64,000 nt of DNA from Photobacterium arenosum (GTDB lineage Bacteria; Pseudomonadota; Gammaproteobacteria; Enterobacterales; Vibrionaceae), in assembly GCF_014841115.1 (NCBI RefSeq), contig NZ_JACYTP010000007.1, forward strand, positions 62,001-126,000. The letters run 5' to 3'. Position 1 is the stretch's first letter, and each line of letters starts with the position of its first letter. The notes under the pieces are model-generated. The model was not told the origin of the DNA, did not search any database, and saw nothing but the letters and a program-made list of their open reading frames with translations. The position numbers were made by a program, and so were the translations under genes. This document shows, one piece after another, positions 27,264 through 36,926 of this stretch.

Positions 27264-27322
27264 TGCCTCCTGCCATTAACGTGCGGCGGTAAAGTAACAA
27301 TAAGAATGACAAGGATGTGGAT

Positions 27323-28078
27323 ATGAAAAGTCAGTTTAGCAACGGATTCATCAGGTATTACCGCTATTGGGCAGGCGGCCTGCTGGCAATAACGCTGACT
27401 GCCTGCTCGGGTTCGCCTCAGGAAGAAACGGCCCAGCAAACGGCAAACAAGGCCGTACAGTCTGGCGCTTGTGGTGAAACACTGATTGCTAAAGACGGCA
27501 TGAAGCTGTCGATGGTGAAACAGCAAATGGATCAAGGCCAGTATTATCTGGCGCTGGCAGCACTGGATGATCTGGATGAAGATGGCCTGAGCGTGCGGAT
27601 AATGCGTGCTAACAGCTACCGCAAACTGGGCAAATGGGATGAAGCGTCCGCTTTGTATAAAGGCATGCTTAACACCTGCCTTTCGGGCAGTGCGTATCAC
27701 GGACTGGGTTTGATCGCTTCGTATCAGGGCAATATGCAGGACGCCATGAAGTGGATGGAAAAAGCGGCCAAAGCCGCCCCGGTTGAAGCCGATGTCCGCA
27801 ATGATCTTGGATTTTTACTGCTGGTAACAGGGCAGGATCAGAAAGCCAGAGATGAATTGTTAACTGCGCTGGAGTTGAATCCGTCGCACCCGAATGCGGC
27901 GAAAAATCTTTGGTTTGTTTTACTGAAAACCAACCAGAAACAAGCGGCTGCGACGCTGGCTTCCCGGTTCGAATGGGACTATGCCGATCAGCAGGAAATG
28001 ATGGATGCCATTACTGCCTTCAGGCCGTTGCAGCTGGATCCTTCTCAATCGGGCAAAGAAAGTACAGGAGCTTTGTGA
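27323..28078 (+). CDS. tadD: TadD TPR lipoprotein
   Basis: The ATG at 27323 follows AAGGA at good spacing. The 251-residue protein has a lipoprotein signal with lipobox L-T-A-C near residue 29. Tetratricopeptide repeats follow from about residue 55 to 215 (Y-H-G-L-G-L-I-A-S-Y-Q-G-N and L-E-L-N-P-S-H-P-N-A-A-K-N-L). TadD is a pilotin-like factor for the Tad secretin. Its stop overlaps the next ATG by one base. Confidence 0.87.
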   Translation: MKSQFSNGFIRYYRYWAGGLLAITLTACSGSPQEETAQQTANKAVQSGACGETLIAKDGMKLSMVKQQMDQGQYYLALAALDDLDEDGLSVRIMRANSYRKLGKWDEASALYKGMLNTCLSGSAYHGLGLIASYQGNMQDAMKWMEKAAKAAPVEADVRNDLGFLLLVTGQDQKARDELLTALELNPSHPNAAKNLWFVLLKTNQKQAAATLASRFEWDYADQQEMMDAITAFRPLQLDPSQSGKESTGAL

Positions 28079-28413
28079 TGAAAAGGACATACACCTCTTT
28101 GATCACTGCGATGGCGTTTGCGCTTGCAGGCACTGCCGCGCCGGTTATGGCAGAAACACGTTCAGCGACAGAACCGGGAGAAATCAGTGCGTACCCGGCA
28201 ACCACTACAGCGCAGTTAAAACCGGTCATGAAAAGTGAGCGCAAGAACATGACTCAGCTCTGGCTGAATATGCAGACGCGCGGCCAGATGGCAACATCCC
28301 AGGTCGACACCCTGACCCCAGAAGCCGCGAAGGCAACACAGCAGCGGATGCAACAGAGCTTCAGCCACCCGATTCCGGATAAATTTATTAAAGACAACTT
28401 TGGTGGCAGTTAA
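28078..28413 (+). CDS. Small exported Tad-locus protein, DUF3613-like
   Basis: The 111-residue protein has a signal peptide (ending V-M-A-E) and a short mature domain ending F-S-H-P-I-P-D-K-F-I-K-D-N-F. Small proteins with the H-P-I-P-E/D-x-F ending and a W-L-x-x-Q-x-x-G segment (here L-W-L-N-M-Q-T-R-G) follow tadD in many tad loci and belong to DUF3613, as far as I recall. Function is not known. It is translationally coupled to tadD. Confidence 0.65.
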   Translation: MKRTYTSLITAMAFALAGTAAPVMAETRSATEPGEISAYPATTTAQLKPVMKSERKNMTQLWLNMQTRGQMATSQVDTLTPEAAKATQQRMQQSFSHPIPDKFIKDNFGGS

Positions 28414-28460
28414 TGGTGAATCAAAAGCCGACTCACACGAACTTGGCGCACTGGCTCGTT

Positions 28461-28524
28461 TTTTCGCGTACTGACTTGTTGTTTTCACGTACTGACCTGT
28501 CATTCCCGCGCAGGCGGGAATCCA
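28461..28524 (+). repeat. Two 19-base direct repeats and a REP-like palindrome
   Basis: TTTTCGCGTACTGACTTGT (28461-28479) and TTTTCACGTACTGACCTGT (28482-28500) are direct repeats with a 21-base period. They are followed immediately by the palindrome TCATTCCCGCGCAGGCGGGA within 28499-28524. A weaker third copy may lie just upstream. Confidence 0.7.
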
Positions 28525-28647
28525 CTTAACGGAACATGACGCTGACTGATAACACCTCTGCGCTGGCACAGGCATGAGAATCATCAGCACTGGCGGCACA
28601 CTGAGGCATCAGTGTTATCACTCACAGTCGCCATGAGGAGCTAGGAT

Positions 28648-30459
28648 ATGTTGAGTCCATCGAGATCGCCTGGTCGTTTTTCTCGGATATCCCGCCAGCG
28701 CGGCGCGGTTGGGGTAGGTCTGATTTTACTCATGGTCAGCATGGTGCTGTTCCTGGCAATGGCCGTCGACACCGGCCGCCTGTACATGGAAAAACGCAAG
28801 CTCCAGAAACAGGCCGATTTAGCGGCACTCAGCTTAGGGCGAAGTGCCTGCTATATCGACGGAATCAACAATAAAGATACGCTGGAGACTCTGGTAAAAC
28901 AGAATCTGGCAGCCAATGGTTTTGATACCACAGCCTCAAACCCAACGATTGAATTCGGTGCCGCGCAGATCGCCGGCAATGAATGGGAATTCGAACCTGC
29001 CAGCACTACAGTCAAAAGTGCTGGCAGAGTCACCATCAGTAAAACCGTACCCGGCAGTTTGATTTCACAGCTGTATAACCCGAACGATGTCACTCTGAGC
29101 GCGTCGGCGGCTGTGTATAAACAGGTTTCGGTTGAGTTCGGGGTGGGGTCTTCTGCAGTAAATGTTGGGTTAACTAATTCAGTCCTAGGTGCTGCATTAA
29201 AAGGAAATCTAAATATTATTTCTTATGATGCTTTAGTGAATGGAAAAATCAGTCTTGCGGCTTTATTGATAGAACTTCTTCCTAACCTAAAAGATAGCGA
29301 TGGTAGTTCATTATTATTTACTGATCTGACTGTGGGTGATGTTGATGATATATTAGATGCTTATGTGAATGTGGCTGATATTATTGAAGCCTCAATATTA
29401 GTGCTAGGAGAAACTACAGATGAGGGTGCTGTGTTATCTACAATAAATCAATTAGCATTAAATAGTGGGTTACCAAGAATACAATTGTCGGAGATACTGT
29501 CTTTAGGCATACATGCTCATGATGAAATGGTTAAGAGTGCTGCCCTCGCAAGTAAAATTAATCTTTTTGATTTGGTCTCTGGAACAATATATGCGGCGAA
29601 TAAAGACAATTTTATATCTATTCCAAATTTAGATGTTGATTTAGGTGTTGCAGGTTTAGCTGTTGCTTTGAAGGTAATAGAACCGCCACAGTTTGAATTT
29701 GGGAAATTGCCTGCTACATTAAATGATGACTTTGTGGCGTCAGCTAAAACATCTCAAGTTGATTTAAAAGTGAAAGCTACACTGTTAAATGGTGGCTTGG
29801 ATTTAGGATTAATAGCCTTAGAGGTAGGTACAATAGGAGTTCATGCTACTATAGCTCAAGCGGAAACTAGGCTGTTAGATGTTTATGGTTGCTCCTTATC
29901 TGGTAACGGGATGAAAATGGATTTCTCCACAAAACCATCAGTTGCAACAATTAGAATTGGAGATGGAGGTGCTGTAGGGGACAAAGATGATTTTGGTTCC
30001 CAAGGGGCTCCAATAAAAATTGGTGCAAAAGTTGGCCTGAAAACTTTATCTGTTGAAACAGCGATAAGTGTACCAGTTTCATCTTCAACTTTTGTAAATC
30101 ACATTGGCACAATTGATAAAGAATTAGAAATGCCACAGAAGGTTTCTACTGTTAATCCAGGAGCTGGAAACACTCTACAGGGAGCTTTAGACTCAATTAA
30201 AAACGGCAGTAGGGATTGCGATGATCCTAAACATGTTATTTGTGTTGATGTGAAAGGGTTAGGGATACTAGACCCATTGCTTGGGAGTGTATTAGATGCT
30301 CTTTTAACTGGATTAATCCCAGTTGTTATCGATTTGATTGATGATGTTCTGGTGATAGTTTTAGACACGATTTTAACAAATGTCCTCGGTATCCAAGTCG
30401 GCACAGCCGATGTATTCGTCAAATCTATCGACGTTGACGGCGGTGGTTTGATTGAATAA
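28648..30459 (+). CDS. TadG-like pilus protein with a compositionally foreign centre
   Basis: The 603-residue protein begins with a TadG/TadE-type N-terminus (R-G-A-V-G-V-G-L-I-L-L-M-V-S-M-V-L-F-L-A), one TM helix, and the segment D-T-G-R-L-Y-M-E-K-R-K-L-Q-K-Q-A-D-L-A-A-L, which is typical of Tad-associated putative Flp/TadG proteins. The first 170 codons and the last 25 have the GC-rich usage of the locus. The middle (about 29155-30385) is AT-rich, with many TTA, ATA and AGA codons. The protein has no VWA motif, unlike the tadG at 1693. The centre probably forms an extracytoplasmic domain replaced by recombination. Confidence 0.75.
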   Translation: MLSPSRSPGRFSRISRQRGAVGVGLILLMVSMVLFLAMAVDTGRLYMEKRKLQKQADLAALSLGRSACYIDGINNKDTLETLVKQNLAANGFDTTASNPTIEFGAAQIAGNEWEFEPASTTVKSAGRVTISKTVPGSLISQLYNPNDVTLSASAAVYKQVSVEFGVGSSAVNVGLTNSVLGAALKGNLNIISYDALVNGKISLAALLIELLPNLKDSDGSSLLFTDLTVGDVDDILDAYVNVADIIEASILVLGETTDEGAVLSTINQLALNSGLPRIQLSEILSLGIHAHDEMVKSAALASKINLFDLVSGTIYAANKDNFISIPNLDVDLGVAGLAVALKVIEPPQFEFGKLPATLNDDFVASAKTSQVDLKVKATLLNGGLDLGLIALEVGTIGVHATIAQAETRLLDVYGCSLSGNGMKMDFSTKPSVATIRIGDGGAVGDKDDFGSQGAPIKIGAKVGLKTLSVETAISVPVSSSTFVNHIGTIDKELEMPQKVSTVNPGAGNTLQGALDSIKNGSRDCDDPKHVICVDVKGLGILDPLLGSVLDALLTGLIPVVIDLIDDVLVIVLDTILTNVLGIQVGTADVFVKSIDVDGGGLIE

Positions 30460-30494
30460 TGACCTGCTGAGGCAATATTTTTTATTACTGCCAC

Positions 30495-31373
30495 TCACTC
30501 ATTCTGTATTTGCGCCAACTGAACCGGGATCTGAAAATGAAAACTGGCTGTGCCCGTGAAACGGGTATCCATCTCCAGCAGTATTTCGACCAGGCTGCCG
30601 TGATTGTCGAGGGAATAGCCAAGCAATTCAGCTTGCCGGAACAGGCTCTCAAGAGCATTGAGATAAGCAATGTCAGAAGCGACGCGGACTTTGCTACATA
30701 AATAGTAGCCTTCTGCAACCAGATGGTCGTTTGGCTCTGGTGGTGTTCGCCATTTTCCTGTGACGGATGTGATGTCATGCCAGGGGCGATCCAGCTCCAG
30801 CACGGGTGTGGCGCAGAGCATTTTGGCCGTCTGCTGCCCGTGTTGATTGAACAGGCTGTGCCAGTCTCCTCTGTGAGCTGTCTGCGTGTAAATCCCTCTT
30901 GCCGGAAACCAGGTTAATTCACACGGCATAGATGAAGCCAACTGCTGTTCAAGGGGAGGCTGTACCACTTCGGAGGTGCGATGTTGGCTGGGATGCGCCA
31001 GCTTACTGAGTAAAGCGATGGTTTCGCCTGGCGTGCCCGTTTCTCCCAAAGCTTTGATTTGTTTTGCCTGAAAACCGGTTTCTCGTTTCAGGGCTTTCGC
31101 CAGTGCCTGCGACGAGGAATAGCCAGAAGACAACGCAATTTGGGTAATTGAGCTGTTTCGCGACATCAGCAATTGCGAGATGGCGTATTGCAGTCGGATA
31201 CGGTGTAAATATTGCCCCGGCGTTTCATGAAACAGCTGAGTAAACTGCCGGTGAAAATGAAAGGGCGATATGGCGCTTCTGCTGGCAATTTGCTCCCAGG
31301 TCAGCCTGTCACTGGGTGTGCTGTGCATCAGCTGCAAAGCCATTTCGAAGCGCTTTCGTATATTGTCCGCCAA
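30495..31373 (-). CDS. AraC-family regulator with GyrI-like effector domain
   Basis: The 292-residue protein has the AraC DNA-binding domain at the N-terminus (residues 5-105: W-E-Q-I-A-S-R-S-A-I-S-P-F-H-F-H-R-Q-F, then I-T-Q-I-A-L-S-S-G-Y-S-S-S-Q-A-L-A-K). A GyrI/SoxS-Rob-type small-molecule-binding domain follows from about residue 140. This order resembles Rob-like regulators of multidrug response. It converges on the TadG-like gene with a 35-base gap. No adjacent target is evident; the 177 bases upstream separate it from a co-directional hydrolase gene. Confidence 0.85.
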   Translation of the reverse strand: MADNIRKRFEMALQLMHSTPSDRLTWEQIASRSAISPFHFHRQFTQLFHETPGQYLHRIRLQYAISQLLMSRNSSITQIALSSGYSSSQALAKALKRETGFQAKQIKALGETGTPGETIALLSKLAHPSQHRTSEVVQPPLEQQLASSMPCELTWFPARGIYTQTAHRGDWHSLFNQHGQQTAKMLCATPVLELDRPWHDITSVTGKWRTPPEPNDHLVAEGYYLCSKVRVASDIAYLNALESLFRQAELLGYSLDNHGSLVEILLEMDTRFTGTASFHFQIPVQLAQIQNE

Positions 31374-31550
31374 CGGCGCGAGCAGGTGCGCTCGGGCACG
31401 AGTTCATAGAGCGACATGAAGGTATCAAAAGAATCCGGGCTCTGTTTCATGGCTGAACGGGCGAAGTGAAAATGAATGTCACTATGCGCCCTGATGCAAT
31501 TGTTTGCAAGATGTTGACTGGTCCTGATTTGCCCGCGATAGACTCGCTCG

Positions 31551-32603
31551 TTATAACCCGAGGGTGGCTGCGATGGGGGCGTGATACGGGTTGTCCGTTT
31601 TGAGCAGGCTCAGCCAGGGGGAGTGTGCCGTTTGCTGGGTCTGCTGGTTCAGCCAGTGGATCAGCGTCGGAAAGGCGTCGGGTGCCAGTGCCGACTCGCC
31701 CAGCCAGTGCAGTTTGAGCAGATCCCCTGTATCCATACGCTGTTTGGGAAAATAGGCTGAATCTAAAAGCCCATGATTACCGCTTGCGATCAGCCGGGTT
31801 GAGACAAAAGGATTTGAAGCGCGCTGGTGTTTTTCAAACTCAAACCGGGCATCGACATTGAGATCGTCCTCTCCCCAGAGGAACAGAGTCGGTGTATGTA
31901 TCAGCGGGTAGTCCTCGCTGGCATCTGACTGCAGATTTTTCAGCACAAAGTGATACCTGTCTGCCGGCATGGCCTGAGCACCCATCACTTGCCGGTAGTC
32001 TGTATAGTCGGGTGCTTGTAGCAATAAGGCAATTTCCTCGTCATACGCGCTGAGGGCGGCCTGAATCTCTGCTTCCGTTGCGCCGGCCTCAGTGTGTTTG
32101 AGCCGGGTATAGTAACGACTTTGCTCAATCCAGTTGGTCGCAAAGCCAATACCAACCATAAAGCCAAACTGTGCCTGATGATCGGTTGCCAGTGACGGCA
32201 GTACCCAACCGGCCTGGCTGAATCCCACTACACCGGTTTGCCGGGCAGTGAAACCATATCGGGACTGTACCCATTGAATCGCATCAAGCACTTCGGCCTG
32301 TCTGTCTGCCATCGACTGCTCAAGCCAGTTACCGGTTGATTGCTCAACGCCAGGTTTATTCCAGCTTAGAATTGCGTAACCTTCAGCGCGGAGCTGATCC
32401 CACAGCAAAGGGTAATATCCGTAAGCGTCATGGGGCATTTCACCGTCACCATGAACAAATAGCAACACCGCCTTGCTAGTCTGGCTCCCTGTCGGTGGCA
32501 GGTACACCCCGGACAGTTGATTATCGCCGCTCCGGAAAACAATGTGTTCTTCTGATGAACAGGCCGAAAGTGTCAGGACGAATAACAGAACAAGCAGTTT
32601 CAT
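31551..32603 (-). CDS. Alpha/beta-hydrolase lipoprotein
   Basis: The 350-residue protein has a lipoprotein signal with lipobox L-S-A-C (Cys near residue 15). The hydrolase core has the oxyanion segment L-F-V-H-G-D-G-E-M-P-H-D, the nucleophile elbow G-F-S-Q-A-G near residue 150, an acid in L-W-G-E-D-D-L-N-V-D, and the His in S-G-N-H-G-L-L. The triad is therefore complete. It would be an esterase, thioesterase or peptidase tethered to the envelope; the substrate is not defined. It is divergent from the effector gene across a 335-base gap. Confidence 0.82.
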   Translation of the reverse strand: MKLLVLLFVLTLSACSSEEHIVFRSGDNQLSGVYLPPTGSQTSKAVLLFVHGDGEMPHDAYGYYPLLWDQLRAEGYAILSWNKPGVEQSTGNWLEQSMADRQAEVLDAIQWVQSRYGFTARQTGVVGFSQAGWVLPSLATDHQAQFGFMVGIGFATNWIEQSRYYTRLKHTEAGATEAEIQAALSAYDEEIALLLQAPDYTDYRQVMGAQAMPADRYHFVLKNLQSDASEDYPLIHTPTLFLWGEDDLNVDARFEFEKHQRASNPFVSTRLIASGNHGLLDSAYFPKQRMDTGDLLKLHWLGESALAPDAFPTLIHWLNQQTQQTAHSPWLSLLKTDNPYHAPIAATLGL

Positions 32604-32938
32604 TCAGATCACCATCAGCTGCTAAAAGTAGGTGTAATGTGCCAGCAAGAGTATCGTGGGAACGGCTAAAGAAAACGTGTCTCTGTTTGCTGTTTGCTGG
32701 AATGGGTGTTAGCGCTGTTGCAACCTTTACCTGACCGCTCTTGTTGTGACCCGAGTCAAGCTGTCAGAAAAACAGTTCAATTGTCAGCACTATCCGGCGA
32801 ATCCACTGCTTTTAGTGTCACTTTGTCATCTGCTGAATATCTCATCAAAATGTTATTTTAATGCCTTGTTTTATGAGTGGTTTTTATCCCGGTTCAGTGT
32901 AGCTGCGAGTCGTGGCTGCAAAATAAAAGGCGATGAGT
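32604..32938. other. Divergent intergenic region before the effector pair
   Basis: The 335 bases between the hydrolase lipoprotein and the effector gene hold no supported gene. They should contain promoters in both directions. No clear repeat, terminator or att site was seen. Confidence 0.4.
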
Positions 32939-34180
32939 ATGAGCTATGAGTTGATTGAGTCACGCAGGTTATCTCTTAGTGATCTACACCGGATTCTCAG
33001 TCCGGACAGTGCGAGGTGGCGAATTCAGGTCGAACACAGCATAAAGATTAAAGGTTTGGACGGGTTACCGCTTCGTGACGGAAACACCCGTGATGATATT
33101 CTCAGCAAAATTCAGAGTGGAGAGCTGGTATTGTTGGGGGATAGCGGTGATTTGTATGATGCTTCAGGTCATCTGAAGTCGAATTTACCTTTCGGGTTTT
33201 CCTGTCGAATGCGAATCTTGCAGAAAACGGCCCGGCCGACCCGCTATGTAAAAGCACATTATGCTCCTTTTGATCCGGATACCAATATGTACGAGACGGT
33301 AGCCGAGGTCGCCACACGTGTCGTTGGTGCCAGTAAGCAGTTCGTGAACGACTTTGTCCGTCATCAGGCTGCTCAGATGGGTGAGCATTTTGCAGAAGAA
33401 GGCGTGTTTGTAACGACCGACACGCAAACCGGGAAAATATTGACCCCGGAGGCAGTTTCGCAGGCTTATATCGACAGTGCTCATGAGATGTTCCCGATTG
33501 AAGGCGAACTGGAACAGCAAGGGGCTGAAACGCTCAAAGGCTATGAAAGTTATCAGGCGATGGTTCCGATTGTCAGTCTTGCAGCTAGCGGGGGAAAAGG
33601 GGTTTACAAGCTAGCAACTAACCCAGGGCTTCTAAGGGATTTTGTTGAAGGAGCGATTAAGGACGCTCGGAGTGTCGAAGAAGCACTTGGTCAACTTGGT
33701 ATGGAGCATGCGAAGCAGCGGCTTGGGATCACGACTCACCCTGATTATATCAACCGTTATCATGGACCTGACTGTTTAGGCTTGGATAAAGAATGCATGC
33801 TGGTTGAAATCGAGAGTAAGGCGACCACAGGTCCAAGCAGATCTGTGGCGACAAATGTACGTCGAATGAGGCAAGGGTCGGCGGCAAAGAACCTGCTTCG
33901 CGGGACACTAATCAGAAAAAAAAGAAACAAAATTGGTATTCCGTCTTCACGCCAGGGCGGACCCTATACCCGAGAAGAAGTAAATTTGTGGTCTGAGATA
34001 GCTGATCTTGAAGGCAATAAGCGCCATTTGATGATTAATACAGATATTAAAACAGGAACTGTAAAAGTGTTTGAACAAGACAGGAATGGCAGAGTCGTAG
34101 ACACAATAGACGAATTTAAAATTGAGCACTTTGATGAATCCAAGGATTTGATAGTAAAAGAGTTTAGGAGCAGAAGATGA
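32939..34180 (+). CDS. Putative nuclease effector with C-terminal PD-(D/E)xK-like domain
   Basis: AAAGG is eight bases before the ATG at 32939; an in-frame ATG at 32933 is an alternative. The 413-residue protein has no signal peptide. Residues 1-220 form a region I do not recognise, including a Pro/Phe-rich segment around L-P-F-G-F-S-C-R-M-R-I-L. The C-terminal part contains G-P-D-C-L and, 14 residues later, E-I-E-S-K-A-T. This gives D278, E292 and K294, the spacing of a restriction-endonuclease-fold active site. The next gene overlaps by four bases and resembles an immunity protein. I infer a polymorphic or type VI-delivered DNase; no VgrG, PAAR or Rhs motif is visible. Confidence 0.6.
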   Translation: MSYELIESRRLSLSDLHRILSPDSARWRIQVEHSIKIKGLDGLPLRDGNTRDDILSKIQSGELVLLGDSGDLYDASGHLKSNLPFGFSCRMRILQKTARPTRYVKAHYAPFDPDTNMYETVAEVATRVVGASKQFVNDFVRHQAAQMGEHFAEEGVFVTTDTQTGKILTPEAVSQAYIDSAHEMFPIEGELEQQGAETLKGYESYQAMVPIVSLAASGGKGVYKLATNPGLLRDFVEGAIKDARSVEEALGQLGMEHAKQRLGITTHPDYINRYHGPDCLGLDKECMLVEIESKATTGPSRSVATNVRRMRQGSAAKNLLRGTLIRKKRNKIGIPSSRQGGPYTREEVNLWSEIADLEGNKRHLMINTDIKTGTVKVFEQDRNGRVVDTIDEFKIEHFDESKDLIVKEFRSRR

Positions 34181-34962
34181 AAAAACCAACAGATGCAGAA
34201 CTCAATGACTGGATTGAGGACGCTTATCAGCAGTTGGAACGAAAAGAGCGATTGGCTCAGGAAGGGTTTCGTGAAAAGCATAACCTACCTTTGGAAGGCT
34301 ATTACAGTTCAAAGGGAGATTATTATCTGGATATTTCGATTTGTCAGGCACTGCTTGGCAATAAAGATCTCGCAATTGAGGCATTGGAAACATCTGTCGA
34401 AAATGCGGTTATTCCATATCATATGGCATTTGATCAATCCTGTGAGTTACGCATTAAGGCAACGTCTAATTACCTGAGTATGCCGGAGACACATGCGGTA
34501 TTGATGAGAATGGCTGCGTTTGATAACGACGAATTTAATCAAAAACATATTGCGTTTATAGGTTTACCTAAACAAGAGTTAGAAGATCTAGAATCACAGG
34601 AAATGATTCAAACCATTACAACACTGAGTCATATTCTTAGGCATCATCCGGATGAAACGGCAGAAGCAGCTTTGAAAAGTGCTTTGGATCATACCCGTAT
34701 TCATCCAATCAAAGGTGGGTGGCGTGCGAGGACCTATGTAATTAACCTGGCACTTTTTAGCATTGTCAGGAGGGAGCAGAAGACCTTTGATGAGGCATTG
34801 GTTCTATTTTTAAAGGATTATGAAAGGGAAGCGAAAGGTGAAATTCGCGGGTTACCAATTGCCTATGTCAGCATGGAGGCCGTCGGCTTAGTCAAACTGG
34901 CCCGGCGCTATGGTCTGAAGTATGACGGTGACAATCCATTGATCCCAGCAGCGTTACTTTGA
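34177..34962 (+). CDS. Putative immunity protein (Imm49-like)
   Basis: The 261-residue, all-helical, cytoplasmic protein overlaps the putative effector by four bases, so it is made together with it. It ends with V-G-L-V-K-L-A-R-R-Y-G-L, and its general layout reminds me of the Imm49 family found next to nuclease toxins. This is from memory and not certain. No enzyme motif is present. It would bind and block the nuclease. A terminator follows 40 bases later, closing a two-gene unit. Confidence 0.55.
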   Translation: MKKPTDAELNDWIEDAYQQLERKERLAQEGFREKHNLPLEGYYSSKGDYYLDISICQALLGNKDLAIEALETSVENAVIPYHMAFDQSCELRIKATSNYLSMPETHAVLMRMAAFDNDEFNQKHIAFIGLPKQELEDLESQEMIQTITTLSHILRHHPDETAEAALKSALDHTRIHPIKGGWRARTYVINLALFSIVRREQKTFDEALVLFLKDYEREAKGEIRGLPIAYVSMEAVGLVKLARRYGLKYDGDNPLIPAALL

Positions 34963-35002
34963 TCAATGTTGTGCAAAATTCAGCTCAATAAGACATAACC
35001 TG

Positions 35003-35023
35003 GCCGCCATGTGCGGCTTTTTT
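35003..35023 (+). terminator. Factor-independent terminator of the effector/immunity unit
   Basis: GCCGC pairs with GCGGC around a 5-base loop and is followed by six T residues. The rest of the 368-base gap to the chemoreceptor gene is AT-rich with no other feature. Confidence 0.8.
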
Positions 35024-35330
35024 CTTTGCCTGTCCTGCGAAGCTGTCAACCGGCAACCTAGGATGTATGTTTGTGGCTGCCTGATACCAGTGAATCCCTT
35101 ACAGGTATACTGTGATGTGAAAATGTGCATTCACCTCAAAACAGGCAGATAAAGCATTAAAAAAATAGATTTACACCGCTCATCTTTGATGAAATCAGGC
35201 TTGCATTTTGTCTGCTCATTTCTGGTCAAACATTGGATTTTTCAGCACAACAAAAAATAAGTTCGTTAATGTATCTATTCCTTTGATATCAATGAGTTTT
35301 ACAAATCCACACAGTCAGGGTTAACGTTTA

Positions 35331-36905
35331 ATGAAAAAATTTATAGTGATGGTTGTCTGTGCAATGTTTGCCATTGCAGCGATAGCGAGTATTTGGTCTA
35401 CGTCGTATATTTCTCATCAGGAAATAGACAGTATTATTTTAAAAAAATCGCAGGTACAAGCTGAGCTACTGGCAAAGAATGTTGAGTATGTGCTTGAGAA
35501 CTCTCAGCAGCCGGAAGACGATTTACAGGCACTGGTGTTGTCGCTCAAGCAGCGCAGCGATATCAGTTATGCCGTAGTGATTAATAAGCATATCACGGCC
35601 ATTGCCCACAGTGATCCGCAAAAGCTGAACAAAGTCTATGATGACAGCTACACAGTGGAAGGGGCAGGACAGGGTAAACCGAAACACTCCAAATGGTATG
35701 CGGATGTTCAGAAAGTCTGGGTATACGACATCATGATGCCTGTGTATGTGAACGGATCGCTTTACGGCGCGTTCGACGTCGGCATTCCTATTACAGAAGT
35801 CGATAATGCCGCCAGTGAAATTGTGATTGCTCAGCTCACCGCCATCATCATTATTTTTATCATCTGCGCGGCTTTTCTGATGTGGATACTGAACCGTTTG
35901 TTCATGCCGCTTACCGGATTGCAGCAGGCGCTGGAAGATATTTCCAAAGGCGATGGCAACCTGACGGTGCGTCTGCCGGTAAAAGGGAATGATGAGATCG
36001 CCCGTATTTCTGAGGCGTTTAATATCTTTGTCAGCAAGATCAACGACATCATCGTTCAGGTTGTTGATACAGGTGTTGGCCTGGGACGCTCTGCAGCTTC
36101 GCTGCGTGATCAGTCGGTGCATGCATTGTCGAGAGGGCAAGACCAGAGCGAACAGACGCTACTGGTGGTGACGTCGATGAATGAAATGATCGCAACGATT
36201 AATGAAATTTCCAATAACGCTGCAGGTGCCGCAGAGTCTGCAGGCAGTGCGAACAGCGAAACTCAGGCCGGACGCAAGACGCTGCAAGCGGCGACCAATA
36301 CCATCAATCATCTGGCCGGTGAAATGAATGACATGTCTGCTGTGATTGCGACGTTAGCAGACAAAACGCAGTCAATCGGCTCGATTCTCGATGTGATTCG
36401 CGGCATTTCCGAGCAAACGAACCTGCTGGCGCTGAATGCGGCCATTGAGGCAGCCCGTGCCGGTGAGGCCGGTCGTGGATTTGCTGTGGTCGCGGATGAA
36501 GTGCGTAATCTGGCGACTAAAACGGCTCAGTCTACCGATGAAATCCAGCGTATGATTGACCAGCTGCAACATGAAGCGAAAAACGCAGTGACTGCGATGG
36601 AAAGCAGCAAATCCCTGACTGAAGAAGGCACCAAAGCCACCGAAGACGCATTGAGTGCGCTGGACGAAATTTCGGGTCAGGTTGTCGCGATTCTGGACAT
36701 GAACACTCAGGTTGCCACGGCTACAGAGCAGCAATCCAGTGTGGCCAATGAAATCAATCTCAACATGGATACGGTGAATCAGGCGGTGCAGGCCGGGCTG
36801 GATGCCAGTATGGAGCTGGAAAAAACCAGTCAGGATCTGGCCGGCCTGGCTGAGAAACTGGATCGACTGGTGGGGGCTTTCAAACTGGCAAGACAGGTAC
36901 GATAG
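35331..36905 (+). CDS. Methyl-accepting chemotaxis protein
   Basis: The 524-residue receptor has TM1 at about residues 4-24, a small periplasmic sensor domain of about 130 residues (single-Cache-like, with [16 protein letters not shown]), TM2 near 165-188, and a HAMP domain. The long signalling coiled coil follows. The kinase-contact tip is intact: [22 protein letters not shown]. It would control CheA and swimming; the ligand is unknown but an organic acid or amine is usual for this sensor type. It ends in an inverted repeat. Confidence 0.92.
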   Translation: MKKFIVMVVCAMFAIAAIASIWSTSYISHQEIDSIILKKSQVQAELLAKNVEYVLENSQQPEDDLQALVLSLKQRSDISYAVVINKHITAIAHSDPQKLNKVYDDSYTVEGAGQGKPKHSKWYADVQKVWVYDIMMPVYVNGSLYGAFDVGIPITEVDNAASEIVIAQLTAIIIIFIICAAFLMWILNRLFMPLTGLQQALEDISKGDGNLTVRLPVKGNDEIARISEAFNIFVSKINDIIVQVVDTGVGLGRSAASLRDQSVHALSRGQDQSEQTLLVVTSMNEMIATINEISNNAAGAAESAGSANSETQAGRKTLQAATNTINHLAGEMNDMSAVIATLADKTQSIGSILDVIRGISEQTNLLALNAAIEAARAGEAGRGFAVVADEVRNLATKTAQSTDEIQRMIDQLQHEAKNAVTAMESSKSLTEEGTKATEDALSALDEISGQVVAILDMNTQVATATEQQSSVANEINLNMDTVNQAVQAGLDASMELEKTSQDLAGLAEKLDRLVGAFKLARQVR

Positions 36906-36926
36906 TTATTTCTGATTAACTGACTC

